Shown piece by piece: positions 1 through 10,140 of a DNA stretch of 64,000 nucleotides (within the stretch, counting starts at the first letter, position 1; each line of letters begins with the position of its first letter). The stretch comes from Hermatobates lingyangjiaoensis (lineage: Eukaryota; Arthropoda; Insecta; Hemiptera; Hermatobatidae). The notes under the pieces are model-generated. The model was not told the DNA's origin, ran no database searches, and saw nothing but the letters and a program-made list of their open reading frames with translations. The stretch lies in NCBI GenBank assembly GCA_026182355.1, contig JAPFBL010001928.1, forward strand, positions 4,597,001 to 4,661,000. The letters are read 5' to 3'. The translations under genes and the position numbers were made by a program.

Positions 1-1182
1 CCAATATCTTTCATTGAAGGGCAGTCGTCAACCATTGTCATTGTCCAGTCAAAGTTCCCTTAAACGCACGAATGTGATTAAAAAGATAATATCCTCCTGG
101 GACTTCCTCTTACGATAAATTAACAATGTTATAAAGTGTTGCCAGTAAGTGACCACTTAATTATTTTTTAGTTGACCCCAACTATTTCTGAAAATCAATT
201 TAGGACTTAAGATTTAGATTTAAACTTACTTATTTCGTTTTATGTGGGTATCACCCCATTTAGTCGATTATATAATGAATATGTTATCCTCGTTATATCA
301 CGACGTTATAACTTTTTAATCTGACATATTACTACTGGTAGAAGGTAGTTATTGTCTTATTTATTGAAATATCCGAAATTCATGTATTTTTATGATTTTA
401 ATATCCCAGCGATTGGGAAGATATATTGCCATCAGAACGAGGGTGATTTGCATTTACTAAACTTCTGACTAAAGGGTGCTAAGGTTTTTGTCAACTCGAA
501 AAGCATTCTTCAATTTTATGTGGCTAAAATATTAATTTTAGTAAAAATTAATTTTTATGTAAAATATTAATTTGATCCATCGATGATTGTGAACATAACA
601 TTAAATCATAGGGAAGGTACTTTATCTTAAGTTATATGGAAACGAGTAATAATTTGATCTTTATTCGTGAATCTAGGAATTTAAATTTTCGTTTTATATG
701 TCGTCCTAGTATGACTTATGAGATTTAGTTTTATATATTTTGAATATTTGAAAAAGAAAACGTCACTATTTAGTGACGTGGAAGAAAAAAATTACATTGT
801 TAAGCCCCACCTGTAATCACTGTGCTGTAACAATGCTCAGTTCTTGTTATAATTAACATAATGGAGGTATCCAATTAGTATAAATCAATTGATTGTCAAT
901 AAGTTTGAAAATAAACTACTTGTAGTAATGCTAAAAAACTATTTATCATTTTTTTTATGATTTGAAAATGAAATTATATAAAAGAAAGAATTTTATTTCT
1001 AATATACAATTTATTATACAAAAATACAAAAAATATTGTTTATACAAAATACAAAATATATTCGTAAAGATAGATATGTAAATGAAAACAACTATGCCAT
1101 TTTTGAGATTTGTTTTCTAAAGCAGACGTTGTTAGAGTTTGCTGTAAGTTTGACCACAAGATGATACGGTGGCTTTGTGTTT
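1..1182. other. 3' flank of the b561 gene, no gene seen
   Basis: AT-rich sequence downstream of the minus-strand cytochrome b561 stop codon. On the minus strand AATAAA-type hexamers occur at about 992-997 and 1010-1015, roughly 170-190 bases past the stop, and could be its poly(A) signal. No coding similarity was recognised on either strand. Confidence 0.5.
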
Positions 1183-1300
1183 TCATGGACTGATTCTTTG
1201 AAAGTCTGCTTTTAATACGATATAAAGCACCATGGATACAAATAAGGTTGTAAAGATGCCTACAAAATTTCCAGTAACTTCAGCACTGTTGATTCCACTC
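1183..1300 (-). CDS. cytochrome b561, last coding exon
   Basis: Terminal exon of the b561 gene. Minus-strand ATTCAG precedes 1300, and the reading frame takes one base to complete the Gly codon left by the previous exon (2+1 phase). It gives 38 residues and a TGA stop at 1183-1185. The segment contains the last transmembrane helix (GIFTTLFVSMVLYIVLKA) followed by a basic tail (DFQRISP), matching the family ending '...VLYILTRADWKRP'. It is too short and intron-bounded to appear as a long ORF; it was found by protein similarity and splice phase. Confidence is high because frame, phase and family alignment all agree. Confidence 0.88.
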
Positions 1301-1629
1301 CTGAATAAACAGAAAACAAAATTGTATTGGGAATAGTTAAGAGGTATTGTGTAGAATCATTCCTACTACAAGGGGCTTATATAGTCTAGAATAGAAGAAT
1401 GTGCTCAAGGCTGTGCTTGGATGTGAGGAAATGGAACAAGTTCATCTCGACAGAACTTGTCAACTTTTGAAGATATTACTTTGACCTTCTAAAGAAAAAC
1501 GCTGTTTTATATCTTTGACTTGAAAGATAGATATATATATATATAACTATCACATCGAGTCAGATAAAGCTTCAGTCAACCTATGTACACTTCCTACCGT
1601 GTGTGGGTATAAGTTCAATAGAATGCAAT

Positions 1630-2420
1630 TTAGTTTGAAATCAGATCCTGAAATTTTTCAAAGGCCAGTATCAAGTCTGGGGCATATGTCTTTATTCTGA
1701 TGATCTTTTAGTAAATAAAAAGCCACTGTCGGTGAAGTTGACAAGGTGCTGTCTCAGGAATTTGAACTTGTTTAGAGGTACAATGTCAAATTCAACAGTT
1801 TTAAAATGCGGAATAAGTAAAAATTGTTCAAATACTTTGAGAAATAGGGAAATTGCAATTGATGAGTCATATGTTGAAGCCATTTAGAAGATCTCTGCAC
1901 CACAAAATAAAACTGATGTATTGCATGTTCTAGAAATAGTCAAATATGTGTGAAAGCTTTACTGAAGTTGTCTTAACTATCACAACCCTTTAAAGAGTTA
2001 GCCAAGAGTTATTGTAAACGGAAACGGAAAAGCCCTAAAGTAGAATCCTCTTTAGCACGTCATTATTAATGCAATATTTTTTTTACCTACTTTTACTAAA
2101 TGATAGATGCAGAAGCTCATGTGTTTCATCCAACAGAGGGCTAGAAACTTGTTTATTCTAGAAAGAGTGTTGGTGCATTTGGTTATGACAGAACAAAGTA
2201 TACTGTCATTACAAAGGAGTTGCTAACTGTACATTTTGGTTTGAAAACATTTCACCAGTTTTTATATGGGAAAAGTTTACAAAAAAAAAATTGACCTCAT
2301 ATCTTTAAGTAGTGTTTGTTTGAAATTAATTAATTACGAGTTGGATATTTGTTATGTCCAAAGACGAAACATGCTCGTCTCTGGTGCACTCTCAAGATTA
2401 CAATTAGATACGAGTCAACC
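1630..2420 (+). pseudogene. Ty3/gypsy retrotransposon pol relic (RT end to RNase H)
   Basis: Broken plus-strand reading frames keep gypsy landmarks in order. About 1860-1990 reads like the RT connection region (VEAI-KI, KTDVLHVLEIVKYV, then NPL). About 2160-2285 reads like RNase H (SVGAFGYDRTKYTVITKELL, then FGLKTFHQFLYGKS). About 2375-2420 reads VSGALSRLQLDTS, like the 'ADALSR' stretch. Stops and frameshifts make it non-coding. The hAT element starting at 2570 lies just downstream and probably inserted into it. Family assignment rests on recognised motif order, not a search. Confidence 0.7.
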
Positions 2421-2878
2421 TGAAAGAGACATCACTCTTACATGAAGGCACTTCCCTTTTCAGAGGCAGATTTTTTGACTCGATGAAAAAAAATTGCATG
2501 TGATGGTTTGCTAGTGAGGGATGGTAGAATCGCAATACTAAAACGTTCAACAGAGGGAAAGATATAGACCAGGGGTGGGCAACCTTTTTCAGAGTGCATG
2601 CCAAAATCAGCCAAGTCTCTGACACAAACTTTTCCCACGTGCCAACAATTTTTTTTAGAACATATTTGGTTCTTAAAAAACATAAAAGAACATGAAAAGT
2701 TCTTAAGAAATTTTTAAACGAAATGATAATAAATTACTTCAGTGCAGTAAAACTTAGTATAAAAAAATGCATTTAACCTCAGAAGTACATTCAAACAGTC
2801 TTTAAGCTTTTGTGACTTCAATAGAATACAACAGATAAAGCTGCACAAAGAAAACTTGTTGACTCCTTTTATATACAG

Positions 2879-3088
2879 TCAGTGAGACTTCTGATGCTGC
2901 ATAACTGATGACAGAGATTTTACATCGGGTTTATATTTAATAACATTGAGAGATATGCATGCAGCACTAGTTTCATATGTCATACTACTCCTGTTACGAG
3001 ACTTAACAAAGTTCATAATTGAGAACAATGATTCGAAAGCATATGTAGAGGAAAACATGGTTAGCAAAGCTGTTGCAAGGTTTTTCAA
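2879..3088 (-). pseudogene. hAT transposase C-terminal dimerisation fragment
   Basis: The 69-residue frame contains LLTMFSSTYAFESLFSIMNF, then VKSRNRSSMT, and ends SLSSVMQHQKSH. This matches the hATC dimerisation region of SCAND3/ZBED-like hAT transposases, where a Cys/Phe-Glu-Ser-x-Phe-S motif is followed by KSKxRxxL and a terminal QCQxSH. The catalytic core is absent upstream on the minus strand. It is a relic of the surrounding hAT element, not a host gene. Confidence 0.75.
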
Positions 3089-3169
3089 ACAGATATCATT
3101 TTCTGGAATAGTATTCCAAGTTCAAAAAAAGAAGGAAGGTAACTATGGCAACAAGATCAACTTCTTTTT

Positions 3170-3271
3170 CTTGAGACCTCTTTAGCTTCGTAGAGCTTAA
3201 ACCTCTTCACCACCATGACGTACATATACTGTCATGACATGATACCTTATACCCCAAGGAAAGTAGTTTTT
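3170..3271. repeat. about 100-bp dispersed repeat, copy 1
   Basis: Nearly the same sequence occurs at 4977-5074 in direct orientation (shared runs: CTTGAGACCTCTTTAGCTTC, GAGCTTAAACCTCTTCACCA, CTTATACCCCAAGGAAAGTA). One copy is inside the hAT relic and the other in the b561 intron, so it is probably a piece of one transposon family. I recognise no coding potential. Confidence 0.75.
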
Positions 3272-3360
3272 TTTTGTCTGTGCTAAGGATGACCTATGCT
3301 CTTGCGTGCCAGAGAAAGGTCATCGGCGTGCCAAGTTTGGCACATTATTATCCATTTTGA

Positions 3361-4075
3361 CAGAGGTATTTCGCTGGTCAAGGTGCGAGGACAAAGGAAA
3401 AGTGGATAATACAGCGCGTACTAAAACACTGATGGATAGTATAATAACTGCATGTTTTTAAGGAAATTTAAGTAAACTTTTTTTTTTATAAATAATAATG
3501 CAGATTTATCCCCCGGGCCGGATCGAACCCCGGAAAGGATTGAACATTGTCAAACACCCGTAAGAAATTAGATATCGAGGATTTGTGCTTAGCACTTTTT
3601 ACATATAGAAATAGACCATTATAATCTCTAAAGTTGTCACCTTTTCAATTATTTATGAATAAAATATGTAGAACAGTAATGTAGTCTAATAGTTCATTCT
3701 TTGTATCCAATTACACAATTCTTTAAGTTTTTCACTTTTAGTCCATAGTATTTATACTTGTAACATTCTATATATTTTAACTTTGCTGCATTGACATCTG
3801 CATAATTTTTTATGTTTTCTTTTTTATTTTTGGCCTAAGAAAAGGTTTTAAATAAATCAGAAAGTTTGATTTGAACCTGTTAAACTGGCCAATTGACAAT
3901 AAATATTTTTAATATTATATTAAATTTCGACTATATTTATTAATTTTTTCTGTCAAATAATTGCAATAAGTTCCAAAATTGTTACTTGGTTCTTAGAATA
4001 ATTTGGAAATAGTTACTCGTGTTTCCAGAATGTGTTTCATCTAACCTACTACCTTTCAAGAAAAGCAATACTTAC
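3361..4075. other. b561 intron 3 remainder
   Basis: AT-rich intron sequence. A tRNA-like T-arm motif is present on the minus strand near 3510-3535 (GGGGTTCGATCC), but no matching A box was seen, so a SINE is only a possibility. No coding exon recognised. Confidence 0.4.
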
Positions 4076-4236
4076 CCTTTTGAGAATTTTGCAAGAGTTT
4101 CCTGAAGTCCAGTAAAAGTTGTCAAAACTGAAAGAAGAAGTAGAAAAATGCCCATACATCTGTGAAATGGCATTAAGAAGAAACGTATTTGTAGATTTGC
4201 TTTGGGAAATAGAAATATAAAAAAACTGCAGACAAA
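4076..4236 (-). CDS. cytochrome b561, third recognised exon
   Basis: The exon is bounded by minus-strand TTTCAG before 4236 and GTAAG after 4076. It is 161 bases, entered in phase 0 and left after two bases of a codon. It encodes FVCSFFIFLFPKANLQIRFF, then LMPFHRCMGIF and LLLLSVLTTFTGLQETLAKF. This matches the family segment '..FSFFLFPGA...RPQHIFFGATIFLLSVGTALLGLKEAL'. His in MPFHR is the fourth haem ligand. The number of residues between 'VLF' in the previous exon and 'FP' here equals that in vertebrate CYB561, which supports this acceptor over the internal CTGCAG. Confidence 0.92.
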
Positions 4237-5262
4237 CTGAAACAAATGGAACAATATATTAGAGAATCATTTTTGATTATATTCTCATAAACATGTTATG
4301 ATGCATTTCCATAATACCATGTTTATGATTTAATGTATGGCAAAGAAGTTATCTTCAGAATATTATATGATTTAAATTAATCAAAACTGGAGGGTTTACT
4401 TAAGTAAAAGTCAGTGTTAATAGATAGCTTGTTTTAATAAAACAATCTTGTTTTAAGTGAGTTGATTTCACTTAAAGGTAGTCAATAACAACTAAACATT
4501 TGTTTTTGCTATTCAATAGTCTAACTTCCATGTTATAATCACTCTAGAGTGGGAAAGACAAATCGTTATTCTGCTTATTATGGTTACAGATACTCTGTAG
4601 TACTCTGCTGGTCAATATTTACAGAAACATACATCCAAAGATTCTGTTGTCTGTGTCAACTCCTGTCATTTCATGTAACACGAAGTACTCCATTCCATTT
4701 CATGATTTATCACCTCTTTGTTTTATACTATAACGAGGTGAAAATAATAAATATGAAATTGATTCTATAGAAAACGAAATTCATAAATAGTGTTGATGGA
4801 GTTTTCCATCTTTTGTTTGACAGAATTGAGCCCCAAAGGCTTGACATAGTTACATTACTGTCTTTGAATAGGTTTAATGTAGTGTGCAGTTTTTTTGTAG
4901 TCACTGGGTTTAAGAGTTGTGACGTGGCACGTTCATGTGTAAACTTTGTCCATTATGAACAATCAACTTCTATTTCTTGAGACCTCTTTAGCTTCGTAGA
5001 GCTTAAACCTCTTCACCACCAGGACGTACTTGTACTGTGATGACATGAAAGCTTATACCCCAAGGAAAGTAGTTCACTAATTCAAATAATTGAATAATTC
5101 AAACTAGAAGCACTACTATGGAATGTGCGAAATGTTTGGTGTCCTTGTTTTCAATTCTTCATAGCAACCATGTTAGAGAAGAAAGAGTCTCATTTTCATG
5201 TCAAAGTGTAACATTGATTAGTGCTACTCTGGCTTCTGCATACCTGAATCCCTCAGAACATA
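4237..5262. other. b561 intron 2, distal part
   Basis: AT-rich intron with no recognised exon. It contains the second copy of the ~100-bp dispersed repeat at 4977-5074. The small frames here show no family similarity. Confidence 0.5.
4977..5074. repeat. about 100-bp dispersed repeat, copy 2
   Basis: Direct copy of 3170-3271, differing by scattered substitutions. See that entry. Confidence 0.75.
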
Positions 5263-5267
5263 TTTTC

Positions 5268-5670
5268 ATGTTATGTACTGACCATCTTCAAGCTACAATA
5301 GTTGTTATTTTCATGTTATGTACTGACCATCTTCAAGCTGCAATAGTCGTTATTTTTTATGTTATGTACTGACCATCTTCAAGTTGCAATAGTAGTTATT
5401 TTTATGTTATGTACTGACCATCTTCAAGTTGCAAGAGTCGTTATTTTTATGTTATGTACTGACCATCTTCAAGCTGCAATAGTAGTTATTTTTATGTTAT
5501 GTACTGACCATCTTCAAGTTGCAATAGTAGTTATTTTTATGTTATGTACTGACCATCTTCAAGTTGCAAGAGTCGTTATTTTTATGTTATATACTGACCA
5601 TCTTCAAGCTGCAATAGTCGTTACTTTTTATGTTATGTACTGACCATCTTCAAGCTGCAAGAGTCTTTAC
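5268..5670 (+). repeat. 45-bp minisatellite, about 9 copies
   Basis: The start ATGTTATGTACTGACC recurs at 5268, 5313, 5359, 5404, 5449, 5494, 5539, 5584 and 5630, a period of 45 (twice 46). Because 45 is a multiple of three it gives a repetitive 15-residue open frame (MLCTDHLQ...), which I treat as an artefact. The two 46-base units shift the frame. Copies differ at few positions (AGCTGC/AGTTGC), so the array is young. Confidence 0.95.
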
Positions 5671-5845
5671 ACAAATATTATTCACAAAGACATGTGGTTG
5701 GCAAACTTGATGAAATTGGCCTCACATTGAATTCAAGTATTATTTAAATAATAGTGCCTAACAGTTGTTTTTCATAAATTTAGCTGTTAAACTAGCCTAA
5801 AATTAAAACTTTATAAATTAGTTATAGACAATTCATTTGGTTTAC

Positions 5846-6048
5846 CATTAAAGCAAAGAGAACGAATGTGGTGAGACCCAACCAGGAATGAAGACTAACG
5901 AAATTAGCATTATTGTGAGTGATTTTGTAGTTAACTGCAATAAAGAGGCCCACAGACACAATGACTAAAGTAGTCAAATGAAGAACTGCATGTAGTATCT
6001 TTACTTTGGGCTTCTCTACGAACTTCAAGAGCCGGTATATCATCAGGG
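5846..6048 (-). CDS. cytochrome b561, second recognised exon
   Basis: Acceptor GCTTTCAG precedes 6048 and donor GTAAAC follows 5846 on the minus strand. It starts with two bases that complete GCC (Ala) with the final G of the upstream exon, and ends in phase 0. It encodes LMIYRLLKFVEKPKVKILHA, then VLHLTTLVIVSVGLFIAVNY and, after a short loop, SLHSWLGLTTFVLFALM. His in KILHAVLH and SLHSW are haem-ligand positions, and 'A-L-M-I-Y-R' matches the family 'DAILVYR'. Two transmembrane helices are evident. Confidence 0.94.
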
Positions 6049-6640
6049 CTGAAAGCAAACACAAATAATTACAATTGTTATTCATTTTAGTAACGTTATT
6101 TTAATATATATTTTAATGTATCACGTCTTTTTTCAAAGTGTGACCGTTTTCGATCAATAAACTTTTTGTCAGTCCCACTTCATTTTGAAAAACAAGATAT
6201 ACATCTGAACGTTTTTTTTTCCTCTGTTTTGGTGCAAAACAGTACAAGAAACAATACAATACAAGAGGTTGTACAAGGTACTACCTGTCCGTAGTGAAAA
6301 ACAGGTCAGAGACTATCGGATTATACAGACCACAACTGACTCTTTAATCCAATAGATAATACCTATTTTAGAAAGAAGGTACTGCAGTTCAGCAGTGCCT
6401 ATGCACGAGCAACATGGGTGTGAACAATGCATGCAATAATTGAATTTATATAACCTTGTAAATGCAGATGGTATATATATATATATATATCTTAGGTGTT
6501 GCTGGTCTGAATACTGGGCGGTGACTGAGTGTCGGCTTGGCGAGTAGCTGGTGGTTGGTCACCTAGTAGCTGCAGTGTGCGTGAAACCCCCGTGTGTTGA
6601 CGATTAATTAATATATTAATTAATATATATATATATAATT
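6049..6640. other. b561 intron 1, proximal part
   Basis: No exon seen. Short (TA)n tracts at about 6473-6490 and 6600-6637; the second abuts the 5' edge of the Penelope-like element. Confidence 0.5.
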
Positions 6641-6728
6641 CGAAAAGATTTACTGAAGTTTATAAACAACTAAAAAGTAACAAAGAAATAAAAGTCACAA
6701 AAGCTGACAAAACAGGAGCCATAGTATT

Positions 6729-8378
6729 ATGAACAAGATAGATTACACTGCCAAAATGGAACTATTGTTATCTGATAATAGTATATACGAGGTATTAAAC
6801 TCAGACCCCACTGAAAATTATAACAATCTGTTCAACAAGAAATTAAAATTAATATTAAACAATAATAAGAGTTTAATTGCAAAATTTATTGAGAGATCTG
6901 CATCATTACCCTACATGTATGGTTTGATTAAAACACATAAGGATGGTTGTCCAGCCAGACAGATTGTTAGTTCAATTGGATCAGCTGGATACAAGTTATC
7001 AAAATGGTTAGTACGAGTTTTGTCTCCATTAGTGGGTACCATTTCTAATAGTCACATCAAGAATAATATTGATCTTTTATCAAAGCTAAATTCTTGTTGT
7101 TATCAAAATAGTAAATTAGTGAGCTTCGATGTCAAATCTCTCTTTACGAATGTTCCTGTTGAAGATGTGTTGAATTTCCTAGAGACAGAACTAGGCAAAC
7201 ATGTTCAAAATTTACCTGTTTCTATCCCAGAATTAATCGAGTTGATCCGTTTGTGTGTATTGGATGGCTGTTTTTCGTTTCAAGAAAAATTTTATAAACA
7301 AAAGTTTGGATTGGCTATGGGAAATTGTCTCTTCCCAGTTTTAACTAATATCTATATGGAATATTTTGAGATCACCTACCTACCTATAATACTACCTACT
7401 AATGCTAAATGGTTTAGATATGTAGATGATATATTATGTATTTGGCCTGAAAATGAAAATGTTAACACCTTTTTGGATACCCTCAATACGGTTGTACCAT
7501 CCATAAAATTTACAATAGAACATGAAAACAATAATAAACTTCCTTTCTTGGATGTACTTTTACATAGGAATGGTAATAAATTAAAGTACAGTATTCATAG
7601 GAAGTCAACCAATGTTTCATCTTATGTTCATTTCTTCTCGGCTCATCCACTTAAAACTAAAAAATCAGTTTTTAGTAGCATGTTCTTAAGAGCTTTCAAA
7701 ATTTGCAGTGAAGAATTTTTAAATGAAAAAATCAAAAATATTTACAAAATTGCAGGTTCTTTAATGTATCCAAAAAGGTTAATCGACAATATCATAAAAA
7801 AGGTGAAACAATCCATGATATTAAATAATGAAGAACAGTTCACAAGAAGGAATTTGTTAGTCATTCCATACAGTCCTTGTTTGAAAGATATGCCTTCATT
7901 TATGAAAAGATTGGACGTTTCTGTTGTGTTCAGTAATGATGGTAACTTGTTTAACAGACTTGTCAATAATAAGCCAAAAAGAAAGGACTGTTGTGTATAC
8001 AGGATACCATGTACTGACTGTGAAATGTCTTACATTGGACAGACGAGCAAAGGTCTTCTTACAAGGATAAAACAGCACAAATATTCCATCAGAAGAGAGG
8101 ACGAAAAGAGTGCCTTGTTCATGCACATAAGAAACAGTAATCATGTGATTAACTGGAATGAAGCAAATGAAAAAATATATGTGTCTTCAGAAAGAAGAAG
8201 AAATATCGTGGAAAGTGCGCTCATAAAGAACTTTTATGAGAAGTTGATGAACAATAGCCTAGGACTCTACAAATTAAATGAAGTTTTGATTAGCGGGATA
8301 ATTAAACAGATGAAGACTTCATCATTAAACACATTCAGGGTTGCCATCAATTCTGGAAATTTCAATCAGCCAAGTTAA
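6729..8378 (+). CDS. Penelope-like reverse transcriptase with GIY-YIG endonuclease
   Basis: 549 residues from the first Met after the frameshift. Visible motifs are LPYMYGLIKTHKDG (60-73); FDVKSLFTNVP (133-143, RT motif A with the first catalytic Asp); GLAMGNCLFPVLTNIYMEYF (194-213, motif B); RYVDD (230-234, motif C); and KLPFLDVLL (270-278). The C-terminal GIY-YIG nuclease follows: CCVYRIPCTDC (421-431), SYIGQT (434-439), R446 and E495. Motif B reads MGNCLFP where PLEs usually have MGSPLSP, so activity may be reduced. The protein copies element RNA into DNA at a nicked target. It is shortened at the N-terminus relative to full PLEs. Confidence 0.93.
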   Translation: MNKIDYTAKMELLLSDNSIYEVLNSDPTENYNNLFNKKLKLILNNNKSLIAKFIERSASLPYMYGLIKTHKDGCPARQIVSSIGSAGYKLSKWLVRVLSPLVGTISNSHIKNNIDLLSKLNSCCYQNSKLVSFDVKSLFTNVPVEDVLNFLETELGKHVQNLPVSIPELIELIRLCVLDGCFSFQEKFYKQKFGLAMGNCLFPVLTNIYMEYFEITYLPIILPTNAKWFRYVDDILCIWPENENVNTFLDTLNTVVPSIKFTIEHENNNKLPFLDVLLHRNGNKLKYSIHRKSTNVSSYVHFFSAHPLKTKKSVFSSMFLRAFKICSEEFLNEKIKNIYKIAGSLMYPKRLIDNIIKKVKQSMILNNEEQFTRRNLLVIPYSPCLKDMPSFMKRLDVSVVFSNDGNLFNRLVNNKPKRKDCCVYRIPCTDCEMSYIGQTSKGLLTRIKQHKYSIRREDEKSALFMHIRNSNHVINWNEANEKIYVSSERRRNIVESALIKNFYEKLMNNSLGLYKLNEVLISGIIKQMKTSSLNTFRVAINSGNFNQPS

Positions 8379-8407
8379 CAAGTATTTATTGTTTTTTTAA
8401 TTCACTT

Positions 8408-8443
8408 GCTCTCTGACGATGTGTTAACGAAAGGCCTTAGAGC
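8408..8443 (+). ncRNA. hammerhead-ribozyme-like motif, family with AGGCCT
   Basis: Stem I GCTCT (8408-8412) pairs with AGAGC (8439-8443). The core CTGACGA is at 8413-8419, a weak stem II lies in 8421-8428, then GAA 8429-8431. The palindrome AGGCCT (8432-8437) stands in for helix III, and T8438 is the predicted cleavage base (H17). Helix III has no loop, so folding would need two RNAs or tandem copies. Minimal type I hammerheads are known from PLEs. Activity is inferred, not shown. Confidence 0.7.
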
Positions 8444-8497
8444 ATTGTTTCAAAAATTGTTTTCATTGTGGTAAATTAATCCATATATATATATATA

Positions 8498-8646
8498 AAA
8501 ATTCAAAACAAAGGAAACACACAGAAAGACACAGACATAACTCAGTTATGAGTTATGTCTGTGTTTTTCCTTCGTTTTGAATTTATTTCATTTAAAAAAA
8601 GTCCGCTGGACCGTTTCTTTTAATTGTATATATATATATATATATA
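8498..8646. repeat. small PLE-derived palindrome plus (TA)n
   Basis: Left arm 8498-8543 (CAAAGGAAACACACAGAAAG, ACATAACTCA) is mirrored by TGAGTTATGTCTGTGTTTTT and CCTTCGTTTTGAAT up to 8590. It is followed by GTCCGCTGGAC (8601-8611), CCGTTT and a (TA)n tract ending near 8646. The same arm is found at 42886-43057, where the centre carries a hammerhead-like core; here the centre is deleted. Confidence 0.85.
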
Positions 8647-8756
8647 TTCTCTCTTTTTCTCTCACACACATAAAAAGAAACAAAAATGGGATCTACGATC
8701 CACCACTAGAGAGAACAATGAATACAAACATTCAATTTATGTGGGTTTTTTATGTG

Positions 8757-8783
8757 CACACACACACACACACACACACACAC
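8757..8783. repeat. (CA)n microsatellite
   Basis: About 13 CA units in the b561 intron. Confidence 0.95.
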
Positions 8784-8789
8784 TAACAA

Positions 8790-9429
8790 AGTTAGTATAA
8801 AAGTACTAACTGCATTTCTATACTGTATAAAAATATTTATTCAGTATAGAAATGTGTCTTCACTAATAATGAAACATGACATAATAAAGAGCCTTGCACT
8901 TTGGTTCAAAGCTCAAGTTTTGTTTGTGAAGGTTACTGTTCTATACTGTCAGTCACTGAAAGTCATTCCCACTTGCTGCATAAGATAATTGTTTACTAAT
9001 TATCTTTTGATGAATCTGACGTTGAAATCTGACTCACCTGATCAGTAATGCCCGATAAGGCAAATTAAGTAAGCAGCTTTCATCTGGCTTCCACTTTACT
9101 CTAGCTGATAATGACAGTGACTTTCTCGAAAATTGTTCCAATTATAATTAACACATTACTATATAATGCATCGCATTGTTGTAATTTATAATTTTTGTGG
9201 TTTATTTAAAAATATGACTCTACAGCCCATTACAAGTATAATCAGTATCCTATAGTAAGTCTGTACGTTACCAATAATTTATTAAAACTCACCGCTAAAC
9301 AGCTTTTCTATGCCCTATATACAATTACCCTAATGATTATCATTAACATAACTTAAATGGATGCCAGTGTACAAATGAGATGAATGTTTCAGGCAAAACA
9401 GCACAAATTTGCAAATCAATATGTTAGCC
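8790..9429. other. b561 intron 1, middle part
   Basis: AT-rich, no exon or repeat recognised. Confidence 0.4.
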
Positions 9430-10140
9430 AAAACAGCTAGAAATCATCGAAATGACTGACTGAGCAGGATCCTACTACCCTTTCTGGCTTAGAAGTACCA
9501 TAGTGTTCTTGCGAACTCGGTCGTCCCGCTCCGAAGAAGGAAAAGCCCGTTGCCCCGAGACCAGGGCTTGCGCAAGTAGTTATCAAACCCCTTCGAGGCG
9601 TCTTAGTACGAAAGAAACGACTCATATTAAGAGATTGGAAATCTCTCGTTGGTTAAACGCCACCTGTAATTGGTAGTTAGAAGAGACTCTAAGGTCTCCT
9701 GTTGGCTAACTGCTTACTATACTGAACATATAATTGGCTTGATGGGGAGTATCTAATCGTTCTGACTCTGACAGCCTGTCAAGAGCTGACAAAACCAGCC
9801 AAATACCAGTTGTTTAGACCAATCAGTTGAGCTCAAGGCTCGTTACTACTAGTAAGGTTGTGGGGTCTCTAGCTCCCCTGGATGCTAAGCAGGCATCCTG
9901 CTGAGAAGTTACTGCTTCTCACACAACGACCACAAGGGTCTACCTAACCTGGGTGAGAACCAGCAGCTACTGCGTACCAAACCTTAAGTGGCGGGATGGA
10001 GAGAGAACCCCTTCATGGGCCTCTGCCGCCCGCAGTACCGACTTATTTTTAGAGTTTCAGATCAAACTCTGGACCACAGGTCCTAAACTTGCTCAGCTAC
10101 AGGTTGGTCAGTGGCCTTATTTTACCCTTGTTCAATGAAT
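9430..10140. repeat. GC-richer repeat-like block of unknown type
   Basis: This ~700-bp block is clearly richer in G+C than its surroundings and has no credible open frame. Its right end (about 10078-10117, GGTCCTAAACTTGCTCAGCT then ACAGGTTGGTCAGTGGCC) reappears inverted at about 57152-57190, so at least that part belongs to a dispersed element. It may be a SINE/LINE untranslated segment; I do not recognise the family. Confidence 0.55.

Larger units (their letters stand above)
2570..3360 (-). mobile_element. hAT transposon relic, right boundary unclear
   Basis: The left edge CAGGGGTGGGCAACCTTTTT (from 2570) is a classic hAT terminal inverted repeat. Inside lies a minus-strand hAT transposase C-terminus (2879-3088). 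The opposite end has typical internal subterminal sequence (GCCAGAGAAAGGTCATCGGC near 3309-3330) but I do not see the matching TIR, so that end seems truncated or rearranged. No target duplication could be paired. Confidence 0.7.
6641..8484 (+). mobile_element. Penelope-like element with GIY-YIG endonuclease, 5'-truncated
   Basis: The element sits inside b561 intron 1, antisense to the gene. It begins abruptly at a (TA)n tract and ends at another (about 8482-8496). The 5' coding sequence is truncated: reading just before the main frame gives ADKTGAIVL, the conserved PLE N-terminal stretch, but one base is missing near 6727 so it is out of frame with the downstream frame. The 3' untranslated part contains a hammerhead-like motif (8408-8443). 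RT and endonuclease frames are otherwise open for 549 codons, so insertion is comparatively recent. Confidence 0.9.

Noticed and set aside
3505..3540. tRNA or SINE from the GGTTCGATCC motif (minus)
   Set aside because: No acceptor stem, D arm or A box could be found around it.
5118..5643. Two repetitive frames (MLCTDHLQ...)
   Set aside because: Created by the 45-bp minisatellite; frame breaks at 46-base units.
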